A stretch of DNA of 64,000 nucleotides from contig UCCS01000002.1 of assembly GCA_900470965.1 (NCBI GenBank), forward strand, positions 39,347 to 103,346. The letters are read 5' to 3'. This document shows, one piece after another, positions 44,915 through 54,393 of the stretch. The notes beneath the pieces are model-generated. The model was not told the origin of the DNA, ran no database searches, and worked only from the letters and a program-made list of their open reading frames with translations. Source of the DNA: Hyphomicrobiales bacterium (GTDB lineage: Bacteria > Pseudomonadota > Alphaproteobacteria > Rhizobiales > Rhizobiaceae). The position numbers and the translations under genes were made by a program. Within the stretch, counting starts at the first letter, position 1. Each line of letters starts with the position of its first letter.

Positions 44915-46084
44915 ATGCAGGCAAACACGCGGGTCCTCGACAAATATCTTTGCCTTGATGACTTCGAAAAAGCTGCCAAACGCCATCTGCCGCGACCGCT
45001 TTTCGGTTACGTCGCAGGTGCCAGCGAGACCGGGGCATCGCTGCGCTACAACAGGGAAGACCTCGCCAACTATGCGTTCCTGCCTCGCGTGTTGAGGGAT
45101 GTTTCTCAACGGAGCACAGAGACGACAATTTTTGGCGAGAGCTACAGCGCGCCATTTGGTATCGCACCGATGGGCATCAGTGCCCTCATGGCCTACCGTG
45201 GTGATCTTGTTCTCGCCCAAGGGGCCGGCCAAGCGGGAATTCCCATGATCATGAGCGGGTCGTCCCTGATCAGGCTTGAGGACGTGGTTGCCAGTGCGCC
45301 GGGCACCTGGTTTCAGGCGTATCTTCCCGGAGAACCCGAACGGATCGACGCCTTGGTGGATCGGGTGGCCGAGGCTGGATTCAAGACACTCGTACTCACC
45401 GTCGATACCGCGGCATTGGCAAACCGGGAAAGCAACATCAGGGCAGGCTTTTCTACGCCGCTCAGGCCAAGCCTCGCTCTTGCATGGCAGGGGATCACTC
45501 ATCCCCGGTGGACAGTTGGCACGTTCCTGCGGACCCTACTCCAGCATGGCATCCCGCATTTCGAGAACTCCTTCGCTACGCGCGGTGCACCGATCGTCTC
45601 CTCTCACGTCATGCGAGATTTTGGACGCAAGGACCATCTGAACTGGACACATCTCGAGCGCATCCGCAACCGGTGGTCCGGGAAGCTGGTGGTGAAGGGT
45701 ATCCTGCATCCTGACGATGCTGCCAGATCTCAGGCTGTGGGCGCCGAAGGAGTGATCGCCTCGAACCACGGCGGACGGCAGCTCGATGGCGCCATGTCGC
45801 CTCTAGCCGCTCTTCCGGGTATAGTAGATCGTGTGGGCGACCAGATGGCGGTAATGGTGGACGGCGGATTCCGTCGCGGTACCGACATTATGAAAGCACT
45901 TGCCCTCGGCGCGCGCTTTGTTTTCGTCGGCCGCCCCTTCATCTACGCCGCGTCGGTTGCCGGGCCGCTTGGTGTGATGAAAGCGGCAGAGATTCTTCAT
46001 GCGGAACTGCATCGGAACATGGCGCTCCTCGGTATCTCGACAATCGACGAACTCACAAGCGAGTATGTCGCACAATCAGCATGA
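44915..46084 (+). CDS. FMN-dependent alpha-hydroxyacid dehydrogenase/oxidase (LldD-like)
   Basis: This 389-residue flavoenzyme oxidises an L-2-hydroxy acid to the 2-oxo acid. Substrate and FMN sites are seen in FGIAPMGISAL (about 79-89), SGSSLIRLEDV, LVVKGILHPDDA and the catalytic His-Gly-Gly-Arg in ASNHGGRQLDGA (about 285-296). VDGGFRRGTDIMKALALGA completes the FMN site. It is the last gene of the Tct operon, five bases behind the kinase. Lactate is possible but a larger hydroxy acid imported by TctCBA fits the context better. Confidence 0.92.
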   Translation: MQANTRVLDKYLCLDDFEKAAKRHLPRPLFGYVAGASETGASLRYNREDLANYAFLPRVLRDVSQRSTETTIFGESYSAPFGIAPMGISALMAYRGDLVLAQGAGQAGIPMIMSGSSLIRLEDVVASAPGTWFQAYLPGEPERIDALVDRVAEAGFKTLVLTVDTAALANRESNIRAGFSTPLRPSLALAWQGITHPRWTVGTFLRTLLQHGIPHFENSFATRGAPIVSSHVMRDFGRKDHLNWTHLERIRNRWSGKLVVKGILHPDDAARSQAVGAEGVIASNHGGRQLDGAMSPLAALPGIVDRVGDQMAVMVDGGFRRGTDIMKALALGARFVFVGRPFIYAASVAGPLGVMKAAEILHAELHRNMALLGISTIDELTSEYVAQSA

Positions 46085-46991
46085 AATAAGATTGGCATCA
46101 TCGAAAACCCATAAAAACAGGGTAGCAAGCCATGACGCGCATGTGGTGGCCCTTTTGAGCGCGAGATTGAGCGTTTCGACTGCTTTTTCCCCGGAACGCC
46201 TTCCATCTGGCTGAAGCTCAGGCGAGAGTTTTCCTGGCTCGACACCTAAGATATCTTTCCGCGGCATATCGTTTGCGATGACAAAATAGGCGTCAGGAAA
46301 ATTTTCGAAAATAAACTATTGAACCTTCGCGGGAAACTCATTGCTACTGCGCTTGAAAAGGGTCATCACCGCCTCCGTTAGTGCGATAATTTATGCGATA
46401 TTCCCAAATGTTTAACTAATATACCCTCCACAACTATCATTTCTGCTAGGTGTCAGCGCATTTTCCGCGCTGGCGCAAGGAAGCTGAAGAGATGGGGCGA
46501 CGGGTTGTCGCGGCGCAAATTCTGCGAAAGCTCGGTGCCGAGATTCTGGCCTGAAAAGTTTCGATGGATGACCCCGGGGTCTTGCATTTGAGAGGAGGAT
46601 TTCGGCACGACGCGAACACCAACACCAACCGAAACAAGGCTTATTGCGATGAGGTATGCCAGTGGAGAGGTACATCGAGCTCAGGGGCTCAGCAAAGCCG
46701 GCAACAATAAGGGTTCAACCGCCGACGGGCAGTTAAGATCGAAGCGTGGCTACCGTGCGTAGACATGGAAATCACACGCCGAGTTTAGTTTGGCACCGCG
46801 TTTCGAAGCAAGCGTTTGGCCAACGTGAATCGGGATTATGTTTGATGAAAGGCGGTCCGCCATGGGTGATGCCTGGTGTTCTACGTCAACCAGAGGCGTG
46901 CTCCGGCGGCGAACATCATTGTCCGCCGACCGGCTTTATGGCACCGCGTAGTCGCGTCGAGTCTGCGAGCGGGTGACCGCTCGGCCGTGGC
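46085..46991. other. Gene-poor stretch of about 900 bases
   Basis: No gene with family resemblance was recognised on either strand. A relatively AT-rich part (46280-46440) is followed by short overlapping frames of up to about 87 codons without ribosome sites. It separates the hydroxyacid operon from the aromatic cluster and may be a module joint. Confidence 0.5.
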
Positions 46992-48569
46992 TCAGATTTG
47001 TGTCATGCGGCGGCCGACAAGGCTGATATCGTCGGGATTTACGAGGTCATCGCTTGTCCAGCCGGATAAGTCGTATTCGCTCATGCAACCCTTGACCATC
47101 GCCTGCATGGCCGCGAGATCGCCCGTGGCGGTGGCAGCTCCCAGAGTCTCGATACGGAGATTTTCGTAGTTACCGGCGTAATTGCGCTCGTAGAGTTCGT
47201 GGCGGCCGCCGAATTCCGTACCAATTGCGTCCCAAAGAAGCTTGAGGAGCTTGACGCGGTCGAGTGCTGCATAGCCGTTCGATCCACGGACGAAGCGGTC
47301 GAGATAGGGGCGCACGGCCTCGCTTTCGAAGTCTGCGGCGCTAGACGGCAGATAGATTAGACCGCTGGCAACATGGCGCTCTATAAGTTCCTTGATCCGC
47401 GGATAGGCCTGGGGCGCGAGCACGCGATAGGCGAGGCCGGCATTCAAGTTGGGCAGGTTGTAGCCGTCGGTGCCCTGCCAGGGAACGGGCGACTTGACCA
47501 TTGCATCGCTCAGCGCGTGGAACGTGTTGCGCCAAGCAATTACTTCACCGACACCCGCCTGCACGCCGCGGAAATCCTTCGAACCAGTCGCCTCCACTGC
47601 CATCGAGAAGAGGCCGGCGATGAAGTCCAGTTTGACGGAAAGACGCGTAAGACCGTGCAGGGTGAAGCGCGGAACAAAGCCGGATGCCGGGAAGAACTGG
47701 TTGATCTTGTCGACATCGCCATAGACGAAGATGTTTTCCCAAGGCACGAGGACCTTGTCGAAGACCAGAATGGAATCGTTTTCGTCGAGGCGGCTGGAAA
47801 GCGGATAGTCGAACGGGGAACCGGTCGCGGCGGCATTGAACTCATAGGACGACCGCGCAATCAGCTTGATGCCGGGCGAGTCCATCGGTGCCGTGAAGAT
47901 CAGCGCGAAGGACTTGTCCTTGATCGGGATGCCGTAATGGGCGATGAAGTTGTAATGGGTAAGCGCCGACCCCGTGGCCACCACTTTGGCACCCGAGACG
48001 ATCAGACCCGCATCCGTTTCCTTTTCAACATGCATGAAGACGTCGCGGACTTCCTCAATGGGGCGGTCACGGTCGATGGGCGGATTGACGATGGCGTGGT
48101 TCCAGTAGTCGAGACGTTCCTGCGTCCGGCCATACCATCTGCGGGCATTTTCGGCATATTCCCCGTAGAAAGCGGAGTTTGCGCCCAGGGTGCCGAGGAA
48201 GGATGCCTTGTAGTCCGGCGAACGCCCCATCCAGCCATAAGAAACCTTTTGCAGTTCGGCGATGGCATCGCGCGATTTCACAAGATCTTCCGTCGTCTTG
48301 GAGCCGAGGAAGAAGGGGTGGGTGAGCTTGCCCGAACCCGTATCGGTCAATACGCCGATTTCGTTCTTCTTCTCATGGAAACGGTCGTACCAGCGGGCGA
48401 CCATGCGGGCCGAATTCCGGAAGGCCGGATGCTCGGTGACGTTTTTCACGCGTTCGCCGTAGATATAGATCTCGCGGCCGTCCTGGATGCTTTCCAGGAA
48501 TTCCGCGCCTGTATAGGCGTCGGTCGTTTCCTGATGGTCAGGACTCCGCTTGGCAGCCATGTTGTGCAT
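46992..48569 (-). CDS. FADH2-dependent monooxygenase, 4-hydroxyphenylacetate 3-hydroxylase (HpaB) family
   Basis: This 525-residue protein is the oxygenase part of a two-component flavin monooxygenase that hydroxylates a phenol ring next to an existing hydroxyl. Family parts are [19 protein letters not shown] (about 24-42), [16 protein letters not shown] (about 253-268), [13 protein letters not shown] and the C-terminal [20 protein letters not shown]. It needs reduced flavin from a reductase such as the one encoded at 49425. It is transcribed away from the dioxygenase operon, from a shared control region with three GGTATC half-sites. The native phenol is unknown. Confidence 0.92.
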   Translation of the reverse strand: MHNMAAKRSPDHQETTDAYTGAEFLESIQDGREIYIYGERVKNVTEHPAFRNSARMVARWYDRFHEKKNEIGVLTDTGSGKLTHPFFLGSKTTEDLVKSRDAIAELQKVSYGWMGRSPDYKASFLGTLGANSAFYGEYAENARRWYGRTQERLDYWNHAIVNPPIDRDRPIEEVRDVFMHVEKETDAGLIVSGAKVVATGSALTHYNFIAHYGIPIKDKSFALIFTAPMDSPGIKLIARSSYEFNAAATGSPFDYPLSSRLDENDSILVFDKVLVPWENIFVYGDVDKINQFFPASGFVPRFTLHGLTRLSVKLDFIAGLFSMAVEATGSKDFRGVQAGVGEVIAWRNTFHALSDAMVKSPVPWQGTDGYNLPNLNAGLAYRVLAPQAYPRIKELIERHVASGLIYLPSSAADFESEAVRPYLDRFVRGSNGYAALDRVKLLKLLWDAIGTEFGGRHELYERNYAGNYENLRIETLGAATATGDLAAMQAMVKGCMSEYDLSGWTSDDLVNPDDISLVGRRMTQI

Positions 48570-48692
48570 GTCGTTTCACTCCTCCGTTTGCCCGGCCAAG
48601 ATATCTGCAAGCCGGTAATTGACCTCGGGGGAGCGCACTCCTGACGCTTCCCGTTTCGTCAGAATCATGCGTCGGAATAGGCCCGAATGATA

Positions 48693-48720
48693 GGTATCAT
48701 GCGATACCGGATCGGGTATC
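48693..48720. promoter_or_regulatory. Three alternating GGTATC half-sites, candidate LysR-type operator
   Basis: GGTATC (48693-48698), GATACC (48703-48708) and GGTATC (48715-48720) form two overlapping dyads with spacers of four and six bases. They lie between the leftward monooxygenase and the rightward FAD synthetase/dioxygenase operon. ATAC/GTAT dyads are the core of CatR/CatM/BenM sites, and a LysR gene of that type ends the operon at 54287. One regulator could thus switch both directions. Confidence 0.55.
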
Positions 48721-48817
48721 GCCATGACCCATATCCAGCGGTAGCATCCAGCAAGATCGACGCTTGAGTGCCCATTTCTCAGGGCTGCGCTCAGTAGCGA
48801 TCGCATTGGAGGAGATC

Positions 48818-49432
48818 ATGCAGCAGCATCTTGAATTCCCCGCTTCGATCCATCGGCAGGACACTTTGAAACTGTCGGGCTGCGTTCTGACGATTGGTGC
48901 GTTCGACGGTGTCCATCGCGGTCATCAAGAGCTGATCGGCACTGCCGTACGTCACGCCCGCAGGCTTGGTCTCCCCTCTGTCGTCTATACGTTTGATCCG
49001 CCGCCAAAGGTCCTGCTGGCCGGCGCCCAGCCGCTGACCGAAATTGGCGACAAGCTTGCCCGGATGACGGCGCTCGCACCCGATCATATCGTCGTTGCGC
49101 CTTTCGATACGGCCTATCGGGCACGCACGGCGGAGGATTTCATCAGAGAGATTGGCGCGTTCAACCCGCACATGATCTGGGTTGGCGAAGATTTCCGCTT
49201 CGGTTCCTGCAAGCGCGGCAATAGCGAGATGCTGGCGCGTTACTTCGACACGCGCATCTTGCCGGCCGTACGTTGCGAGGCAGGCGAAATCGTCTCCAGC
49301 AGCCGGATCCGCGCACTCAAGGCGGCCGGCCGGTCGAACGAGGCCGCCAGCCTTGAGGGGTGGCCTGGCATTCGGTTCGATAGATGTCCGTCGGCGAATT
49401 CTCCTCTAACCAATGGTGACTACCATGTCTGA
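48818..49432 (+). CDS. FAD synthetase-like adenylyltransferase without riboflavin kinase domain
   Basis: This 204-residue protein matches the N-terminal, FMN-adenylating half of RibF: LTIGAFDGVHRGH (24-36) with the nucleotidyltransferase HxGH signature, GEDFRFG (123-129) and SSSRIR (160-165). The riboflavin kinase half of RibF (about 120 residues more) is missing. ATG 48818 with GGAGGAG upstream is chosen over 48764. Lying between an HpaB-type oxygenase and its flavin reductase, it probably supplies FAD to that pair. A truncated housekeeping paralogue is the alternative. Confidence 0.82.
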   Translation: MQQHLEFPASIHRQDTLKLSGCVLTIGAFDGVHRGHQELIGTAVRHARRLGLPSVVYTFDPPPKVLLAGAQPLTEIGDKLARMTALAPDHIVVAPFDTAYRARTAEDFIREIGAFNPHMIWVGEDFRFGSCKRGNSEMLARYFDTRILPAVRCEAGEIVSSSRIRALKAAGRSNEAASLEGWPGIRFDRCPSANSPLTNGDYHV

Positions 49433-49949
49433 TGTTGAGCCTCGAGCCTTCCGCGACGCGTGCGGCGCTTTCGCCACGGGTGTCAATGTCATCACCACAC
49501 TTTGCGACGGGCACGATCACGGCATGACGGCAAACGCCTTCATGTCCGTTTCGCTCGATCCGCCGCTTATAGCCATTTCCATTGCCGAGAAGGCAAAGAT
49601 GCTGGGCAAGATACAGCGTGCCGGAAGGTTTGCGGTCAGCGTGCTTGCCTCCGGCATGGATCCGATCGCCTGGCATTTTGCGGGAAAGCCGAACGACAAC
49701 CTGCGGAATCTCTTCGAGACCATTGGCGGTCTGCCGGTTGTTCGAGGCGCCCTGGCGACCTTTGTCGCCGAGGTCCACGACGAGATTCTGGCCGGCGATC
49801 ATACGATATTTCTGGGTCGCGTGACTACGCTCGCCCAGGCTCCGGAGCCGCAACCGTTGCTGTTTTTCAAGGGCAAGTTCGGGGAGATCGAGGACACCCG
49901 GCGCGCGCCGGCCAGTATGCTGCAGTTCGAAACAGAGCTGATGTGGTGA
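49425..49949 (+). CDS. Flavin reductase, HpaC/RutF-like
   Basis: This 174-residue protein has the flavin-reductase-like split barrel. Signs are FATGVNVITTL (about 18-28), GMTANAFMSVSLDPPLIAIS (about 34-53), FAVSVLA and a final barrel strand with PLLFFKGKFG. It provides FADH2 or FMNH2 with NAD(P)H for the HpaB-type oxygenase. ATG 49425 overlaps the end of the FAD synthetase gene; an in-frame ATG at 49413 is possible. Confidence 0.9.
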   Translation: MSDVEPRAFRDACGAFATGVNVITTLCDGHDHGMTANAFMSVSLDPPLIAISIAEKAKMLGKIQRAGRFAVSVLASGMDPIAWHFAGKPNDNLRNLFETIGGLPVVRGALATFVAEVHDEILAGDHTIFLGRVTTLAQAPEPQPLLFFKGKFGEIEDTRRAPASMLQFETELMW

Positions 49950-50000
49950 GATTCCCTCATCGGTCCGCAAATACAACGAGACGCATCCAAGGAGGAGAAA

Positions 50001-50870
50001 ATGCGAAACGTCACCCAGCAGAACATATCCGATGTCGTGATCGCGGCACTGTCGGCGGATATTCCCGCTCGTAACCGGGAGATCCTGACGAGCCTCATCC
50101 GCCATATCCATTCATTCTGCATCGAAGCGAAGATCACACATGCGGAACTCATCGCTGCTTGTCAGTTCCTGGTTCGCGCCGGGCACATTTCTGATGACGC
50201 CCGCAACGAGTTCATCCTGCTGTCCGATATTCTTGGCGTGGAAGTTCTCGTTGACATGCTCGACCACAAGGTGACCGATGGCGAGAGCGAATCCACCGTC
50301 CTCGGCCCGTTCTATCGCGAAAATCCGCCCATTCTGCCCAAGGGCGCTTCCATCATCCAGAAGCATTTTGAGGGCAGCCAGACAGTACGGGTCAATGGCA
50401 CGATCCGCGATACGACAGGCCAGCCCATTTCCGACGCGATCATCGATGTCTGGGAAGATGCGCCAAACGGTCTTTACGAACAGCAGGATCCCGACCAGCC
50501 GGATTACAACCTGCGCGGCCGCTTCATGACCGACGCGAACGGCGAATACAGTTTTGTCGGCATTCGGCCGGCACCTTATCCAATCCCGTATGATGGCGCT
50601 GCCGGCGAGTTGCTCAATTACATGGGTCATCATCCGTGGCGGCCCGGCCATATCCACTTCATGATCCAGAAGGATGGCTATCAGGGGCTCGTATCGCAGA
50701 TCTACGATGCCGATACCCAATATCTCGACCACGACTCGGTCTTTGCCGTCAAGGAAAGCCTGATCGGTAAGATGAACCAGACTCCGGCGGGCTCAGACAC
50801 CGACCTGGTCATGCAGTTCGATTTCAAGCTCAAGCCTCTCGCAGGCCAGACGGCAATCGCTGCGGAATGA
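50001..50870 (+). CDS. Intradiol ring-cleavage dioxygenase, hydroxyquinol 1,2-dioxygenase-like
   Basis: This 289-residue enzyme opens an ortho-dihydroxylated ring between the hydroxyls. An N-terminal helical dimer domain (about 1-85) precedes the catalytic beta-sandwich with STVLGPFYRENPP (about 94-106), ISDAIIDVWEDAPNGLY, the Fe-ligand region YNLRGRF and HHPWRPGHIHF (about 211-221). Fe(III) ligands should be two Tyr and two His in these segments. The form resembles hydroxyquinol dioxygenases more than catechol dioxygenases. AAGGAGGAGAAA is a strong ribosome site. The catechol or hydroxyquinol is presumably made by the HpaB-type oxygenase. Confidence 0.92.
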   Translation: MRNVTQQNISDVVIAALSADIPARNREILTSLIRHIHSFCIEAKITHAELIAACQFLVRAGHISDDARNEFILLSDILGVEVLVDMLDHKVTDGESESTVLGPFYRENPPILPKGASIIQKHFEGSQTVRVNGTIRDTTGQPISDAIIDVWEDAPNGLYEQQDPDQPDYNLRGRFMTDANGEYSFVGIRPAPYPIPYDGAAGELLNYMGHHPWRPGHIHFMIQKDGYQGLVSQIYDADTQYLDHDSVFAVKESLIGKMNQTPAGSDTDLVMQFDFKLKPLAGQTAIAAE

Positions 50871-50934
50871 TAGAAAACCCCGTTCGATCTTTCCCCGGTC
50901 GGGCGGGGGCTCGTTTTTGACAGGTAATGTAGAC

Positions 50935-52113
50935 ATGACGCTCGCTTTCACAGAGACCGTTGTCCCCCATGATCGCGCACCGGATCTTCTGCACGACACG
51001 CTGATCCGCTCTGTGACGGCGACGATCATCGAAGCACCGACCGTGCGTCAGCACAAGCTCTCGAATACAGAGATCGCCTATCAGGGGTTCGTTCTGGTGC
51101 GTGTGCAGCTCGAGAACGGTGTGGTGGGCGTGGGCGAGGCCTCGACGCTTGGCGGCCCCCGCTGGGCAGAGGAAAGCGTGGAATCGATATGGGCGGCCAT
51201 CACCCATTATCTGGCTCCGGTCCTGATCGGCCAGCCGGCCATGCACTTCGAGGCCAACGCGGTGCGGATGGGCAAGGCCGCAACGCGCAACTTTTCCGCA
51301 AAGGCTGCGGTCGAATCCGCGCTTTTTGATGGCGTCGGACACTCCCTGGGCCTGCCTGCGAGTGCCCTTCTGGGCGGCGCGGTGCGCGACCGTATCGGCG
51401 TGATCTGGGCGCTGGCGTCAGGAGATCCGGTTCAGGAGCTTGAGGAGGCGCGCGAAAAGCTTCGCCTGCGTCAGCACAAGGAATTCAAGATCAAGCTAGG
51501 CTTCAACACGCCGGAAACCGATATCAAGCGTTTGCAGCAGCTACGAAACGGCCTGGGCGATGACGTAAAGCTTATCGTCGATGTCAACCAGGCATGGAGT
51601 GAAGCGCAATGTATCCGTCTGTTTCCGGCTCTCGACGAACTTGATATCGCGCTGATCGAACAGCCTGTCCCGGCCAGTCAGCGGGAGGCCATGGCCCGTA
51701 TCGCTGCCCGCACCCGCATCCCTCTTCTGATTGATGAAGCCGCCTTTACCAAGGAAGAACTAGCAAGCGTTGCGGCCATTGGCTGCGGCAGCGTCTATTC
51801 GCTCAAGCTGGTGAAGAGCGGAGGGCTTCTGGAGCTCAAGCGCGCCGCCGGCGTGGCTCAGTCATTCGGTATAGAGCTTTATGGTGGCTGCCTGCTCGAG
51901 AGCAGTATCGGCGCGGCGGCGCATATGGCGGTGTTTTCCACCCTGCCAAAACTGGAATGGGGCAGCGAGCATTTCGGCCCCCGCATTCTGGTCGATGATC
52001 TGGTTGAAGAACCGCTGATCTTCGAGGAATTCGAGATCCGGCTGCCGCAAGGCCCGGGTTTGGGAATTGCGCTGGATGAAGATAAGGTGCGTGCTATGGC
52101 GCGCAGGAAGTGA
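50935..52113 (+). CDS. Muconate cycloisomerase-like enzyme, enolase superfamily
   Basis: This 392-residue enzyme has the muconate-lactonising plan. Visible parts are the KxK lysines in FKIKLGFN (about 178-185), the metal ligands Asp in IVDVNQAW, Glu in IEQPVP and Asp in LIDEAAF, and the catalytic Lys on the other face in YSLKLVKSGG. The capping domain contains QGFVLVRVQL and GEASTLGGPRW. ATG 50935 is used; a TTG at 50917 is also in frame. It should lactonise the cis,cis-muconate formed by the dioxygenase. Confidence 0.9.
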   Translation: MTLAFTETVVPHDRAPDLLHDTLIRSVTATIIEAPTVRQHKLSNTEIAYQGFVLVRVQLENGVVGVGEASTLGGPRWAEESVESIWAAITHYLAPVLIGQPAMHFEANAVRMGKAATRNFSAKAAVESALFDGVGHSLGLPASALLGGAVRDRIGVIWALASGDPVQELEEAREKLRLRQHKEFKIKLGFNTPETDIKRLQQLRNGLGDDVKLIVDVNQAWSEAQCIRLFPALDELDIALIEQPVPASQREAMARIAARTRIPLLIDEAAFTKEELASVAAIGCGSVYSLKLVKSGGLLELKRAAGVAQSFGIELYGGCLLESSIGAAAHMAVFSTLPKLEWGSEHFGPRILVDDLVEEPLIFEEFEIRLPQGPGLGIALDEDKVRAMARRK

Positions 52114-52121
52114 GAGGTGCC

Positions 52122-52517
52122 ATGAGTATCACCCGGCAGCAGGCCCGCCAGAGGCTGGAAGAGATGGCGGTCGCTCTCGACCGCATGCCCTATATCGTGC
52201 GCATGGGACGGCTGTTCAACGAAACGGTCCTGATCGACATCGACGGGAATGAATTTTATCTCGCCTTCGACAAGGGCAGGGTAGCCGAGATCAAGGAGGG
52301 GCCGAGCAAGAAGCTGCCTTGGCGGTTTGCCTTGCGCGCTCAGGGCCAGGCGCTCTGGGAGTTCTGGCAACCCCTACCGCGTCCCGGCTATCACGATATT
52401 TTCGGCCTTGTGAAATACGGTTACGGCCGCATTGATGGCGATATTCTGACCTTGGTCAAGAACCTGCGCTATTTCAAAGAGTTCATGGCGCTCGGACGTC
52501 AGGAGGCGAATCCATGA
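52122..52517 (+). CDS. Small SCP2-like protein of unknown role
   Basis: This 131-residue protein has a pattern like SCP2/sterol-carrier domains: VLIDIDGNEFYLAFDKGRVA (about 35-54), a basic strand WRFALRAQGQALWEF and RIDGDILTLVKNLRYF near the end. It is not similar to muconolactone isomerase CatC. Yet it sits where CatC is expected, between a cycloisomerase and an enol-lactone-hydrolase-like gene, and overlaps the latter by four bases. GAGAGG lies six bases before ATG 52122. It may bind a hydrophobic intermediate or may replace CatC; no catalytic residue can be named. Confidence 0.65.
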   Translation: MSITRQQARQRLEEMAVALDRMPYIVRMGRLFNETVLIDIDGNEFYLAFDKGRVAEIKEGPSKKLPWRFALRAQGQALWEFWQPLPRPGYHDIFGLVKYGYGRIDGDILTLVKNLRYFKEFMALGRQEANP

Positions 52518-53383
52518 CAGAACATATTGAGGCAATCCTCGGCCGCTACGTCAATCTCGCTATCAACGGCGTTGCCCACCGCATATATTTCGAAGAAGCA
52601 GGCCAAGGCAGGCCGGTACTCTGTCTGCATACAGCGGGTGCCGATACGCGCCAGTGGCGTTTCGTGCTGAATGATCCCGACTTCACGAATGAACACCGCT
52701 ACATCAGCTTTGACATGCCTTGGCATGGCAAGTCATTGCCGCCCGAGGGGTTTGAAACTGCAGAATATCTCCTCACCACCGAAGCCTATATCGACGCCAT
52801 TCTCTCCCTCTGCGTCGCGCTGAAGCTCGACAGGCCGTTGCTCGCCGGCTGCTCGATGGGTGGGCGGATCGCTTTGCAACTGGCGGCGCTTTACCCCGAC
52901 CGCTTTTCCGGCTTCATAGCCATCGAGGCGTCCGATTTCCAACCCGCTTGGTACGACATCGATTGGTTCCACCGGCCGGACGCGCATGGCGGCGAAATGG
53001 GGGCCGCACTGGTGTCTGCCAACATAGCCCCGCAGGCACCGAAACCAGAACGCTGGAACACGCAGTGGATGTTCATGCAATCCGGCCCGGGTGTGTTCCG
53101 CGGTGACCTGAGCTTTTACACCCAGGACGACAGTCTAATTGCGCGGCTTGGCGCAATCGATACGACGAAAACCCCCGTTCATATCATGTGCGGGGAATAT
53201 GATATGACCTGCACGCCGGAGGACGCACGCCGCACGGCGAAAGCAATTCAGGGCGCGACCCTTGCGATCATGAAGGACCTCGGTCATTTTCCGATGAGCG
53301 AGAACCCGAAAGCCTTCAAGCCCTATTTCATGAGGGCCATGAAGCACATGGCAGCTTCGACTGCAGAACTGACGGAAACCTAA
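52514..53383 (+). CDS. Alpha/beta hydrolase, enol-lactone hydrolase-like
   Basis: This 289-residue hydrolase has the oxyanion loop LHTAGADTRQWR (about 37-48), the nucleophile elbow AGCSMGGRIAL (Ser about 117), the acid in HIMCGEYDMTC (Asp about 225) and His in DLGHFPMSENP. It resembles 3-oxoadipate enol-lactonase PcaD and related C-C hydrolases. Placement after the cycloisomerase makes lactone opening the likely task. Coupled by ATGA overlap to the SCP2-like gene. Confidence 0.88.
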   Translation: MTEHIEAILGRYVNLAINGVAHRIYFEEAGQGRPVLCLHTAGADTRQWRFVLNDPDFTNEHRYISFDMPWHGKSLPPEGFETAEYLLTTEAYIDAILSLCVALKLDRPLLAGCSMGGRIALQLAALYPDRFSGFIAIEASDFQPAWYDIDWFHRPDAHGGEMGAALVSANIAPQAPKPERWNTQWMFMQSGPGVFRGDLSFYTQDDSLIARLGAIDTTKTPVHIMCGEYDMTCTPEDARRTAKAIQGATLAIMKDLGHFPMSENPKAFKPYFMRAMKHMAASTAELTET

Positions 53384-53390
53384 ATAAGCG

Positions 53391-54287
53391 ATGGACTTCA
53401 AACGACTGAGTTATTTTCTTGCTGTAGCGGAGGAACTGCACTTCGGCCGCGCTTCGACGCGGTTGGGGATCGCTCAGCCGCCTCTAAGCCGGCAGATAGC
53501 ACAGCTTGAGAAGGAGATCGGCGCGGTCTTGTTCGATCGCAGTCGCAGCCAGATTCGCCTCACCCAGGCAGGAGAGCTTCTGCTGGAGCGGGCGAAGGAA
53601 ATCCTCGAACGCGTCGACCAGACCGAGCGCGAGGTCATGAGGATCGGCCAAGGTGTCGCGGGTCGATTGCGGATCGCCTTTGTCGGCACGGCGACCTACG
53701 GATTGCTGCCCAACATCATTCGGGCCTTTCGCACAGCCAATCCCGCGATCGAGTTGGCGCTTTCGGCCATGAATAACGCTGATCTCAAACGAGCGCTCAT
53801 CCAGCGCGAAATCGACATTGCGGTCGCCCGGCCCTCTATCGAGGATCCGGAAGTGAAATCGGAATCGCTTGGAAGGGAACCGCTGATCCTCGCGCTCCCC
53901 GATACGTTTGCGGAAGGCGAGCACGTCCTTGCCGATTTGAAGGGGGAGACGTTCATTCTCTACCCTCGGCGGCCCCGGCCGAGCTTTGCCGATTTCATCA
54001 TCGATGTCTGCAAGAGGGACGGCTTCATTCCCGCCTCGCAGGTCATGGCGCAGGACTACCTCACGGCGATCAGTTTGGTTTCCGTCGGGGTTGGAATCTC
54101 GCTCGTTCCCCTCTCGGTGTCTCAGAACCAGCGCCCCGGAGTCGTCTATCGTGCCTATCGGGGTAGTAATCCCGGCACGGAATTGTCACTGAATTACCGC
54201 CGCGACAATCGCTCGCAGCATGTGTTCCGTTTCGTCTCCCTGGCCCGTCAAATGGCGCGCGAGCAAAGCCCGCCTCATCTTGGTTAA
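53391..54287 (+). CDS. LysR-family regulator, CatR/BenM-like
   Basis: This 298-residue regulator starts MDFKRLSYFLAVAEELHFGR, the classic CatR/CbnR/BenM opening, with the helix-turn-helix RASTRLGIAQPPLSRQIAQL (about 20-39). The effector domain contains the usual GRLRIAFVGTATYGLLP. It lies seven bases behind the hydrolase gene and probably controls the dioxygenase operon and the divergent monooxygenase through the GGTATC sites at 48693-48720, with a muconate-type inducer. Confidence 0.92.
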   Translation: MDFKRLSYFLAVAEELHFGRASTRLGIAQPPLSRQIAQLEKEIGAVLFDRSRSQIRLTQAGELLLERAKEILERVDQTEREVMRIGQGVAGRLRIAFVGTATYGLLPNIIRAFRTANPAIELALSAMNNADLKRALIQREIDIAVARPSIEDPEVKSESLGREPLILALPDTFAEGEHVLADLKGETFILYPRRPRPSFADFIIDVCKRDGFIPASQVMAQDYLTAISLVSVGVGISLVPLSVSQNQRPGVVYRAYRGSNPGTELSLNYRRDNRSQHVFRFVSLARQMAREQSPPHLG

Positions 54288-54393
54288 CGCCGCCCTCGAT
54301 CTCGTCCCCCGGCACGCACATCGGCTCGCCGTTGATCCGAGCAACAAGCCTGCCGACAACAAGGATTTCATGATCCTAGTCTTCTCCTCCTAA

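Noticed and set aside
46412..46675. Minus-strand frames of up to 87 codons
   Set aside because: No domain, start signal or operon context; low-complexity Arg/Ser-rich translation.
47373..48644. 423-codon frame on the plus strand
   Set aside because: It is antisense to the HpaB-type monooxygenase and has no recognisable domain.
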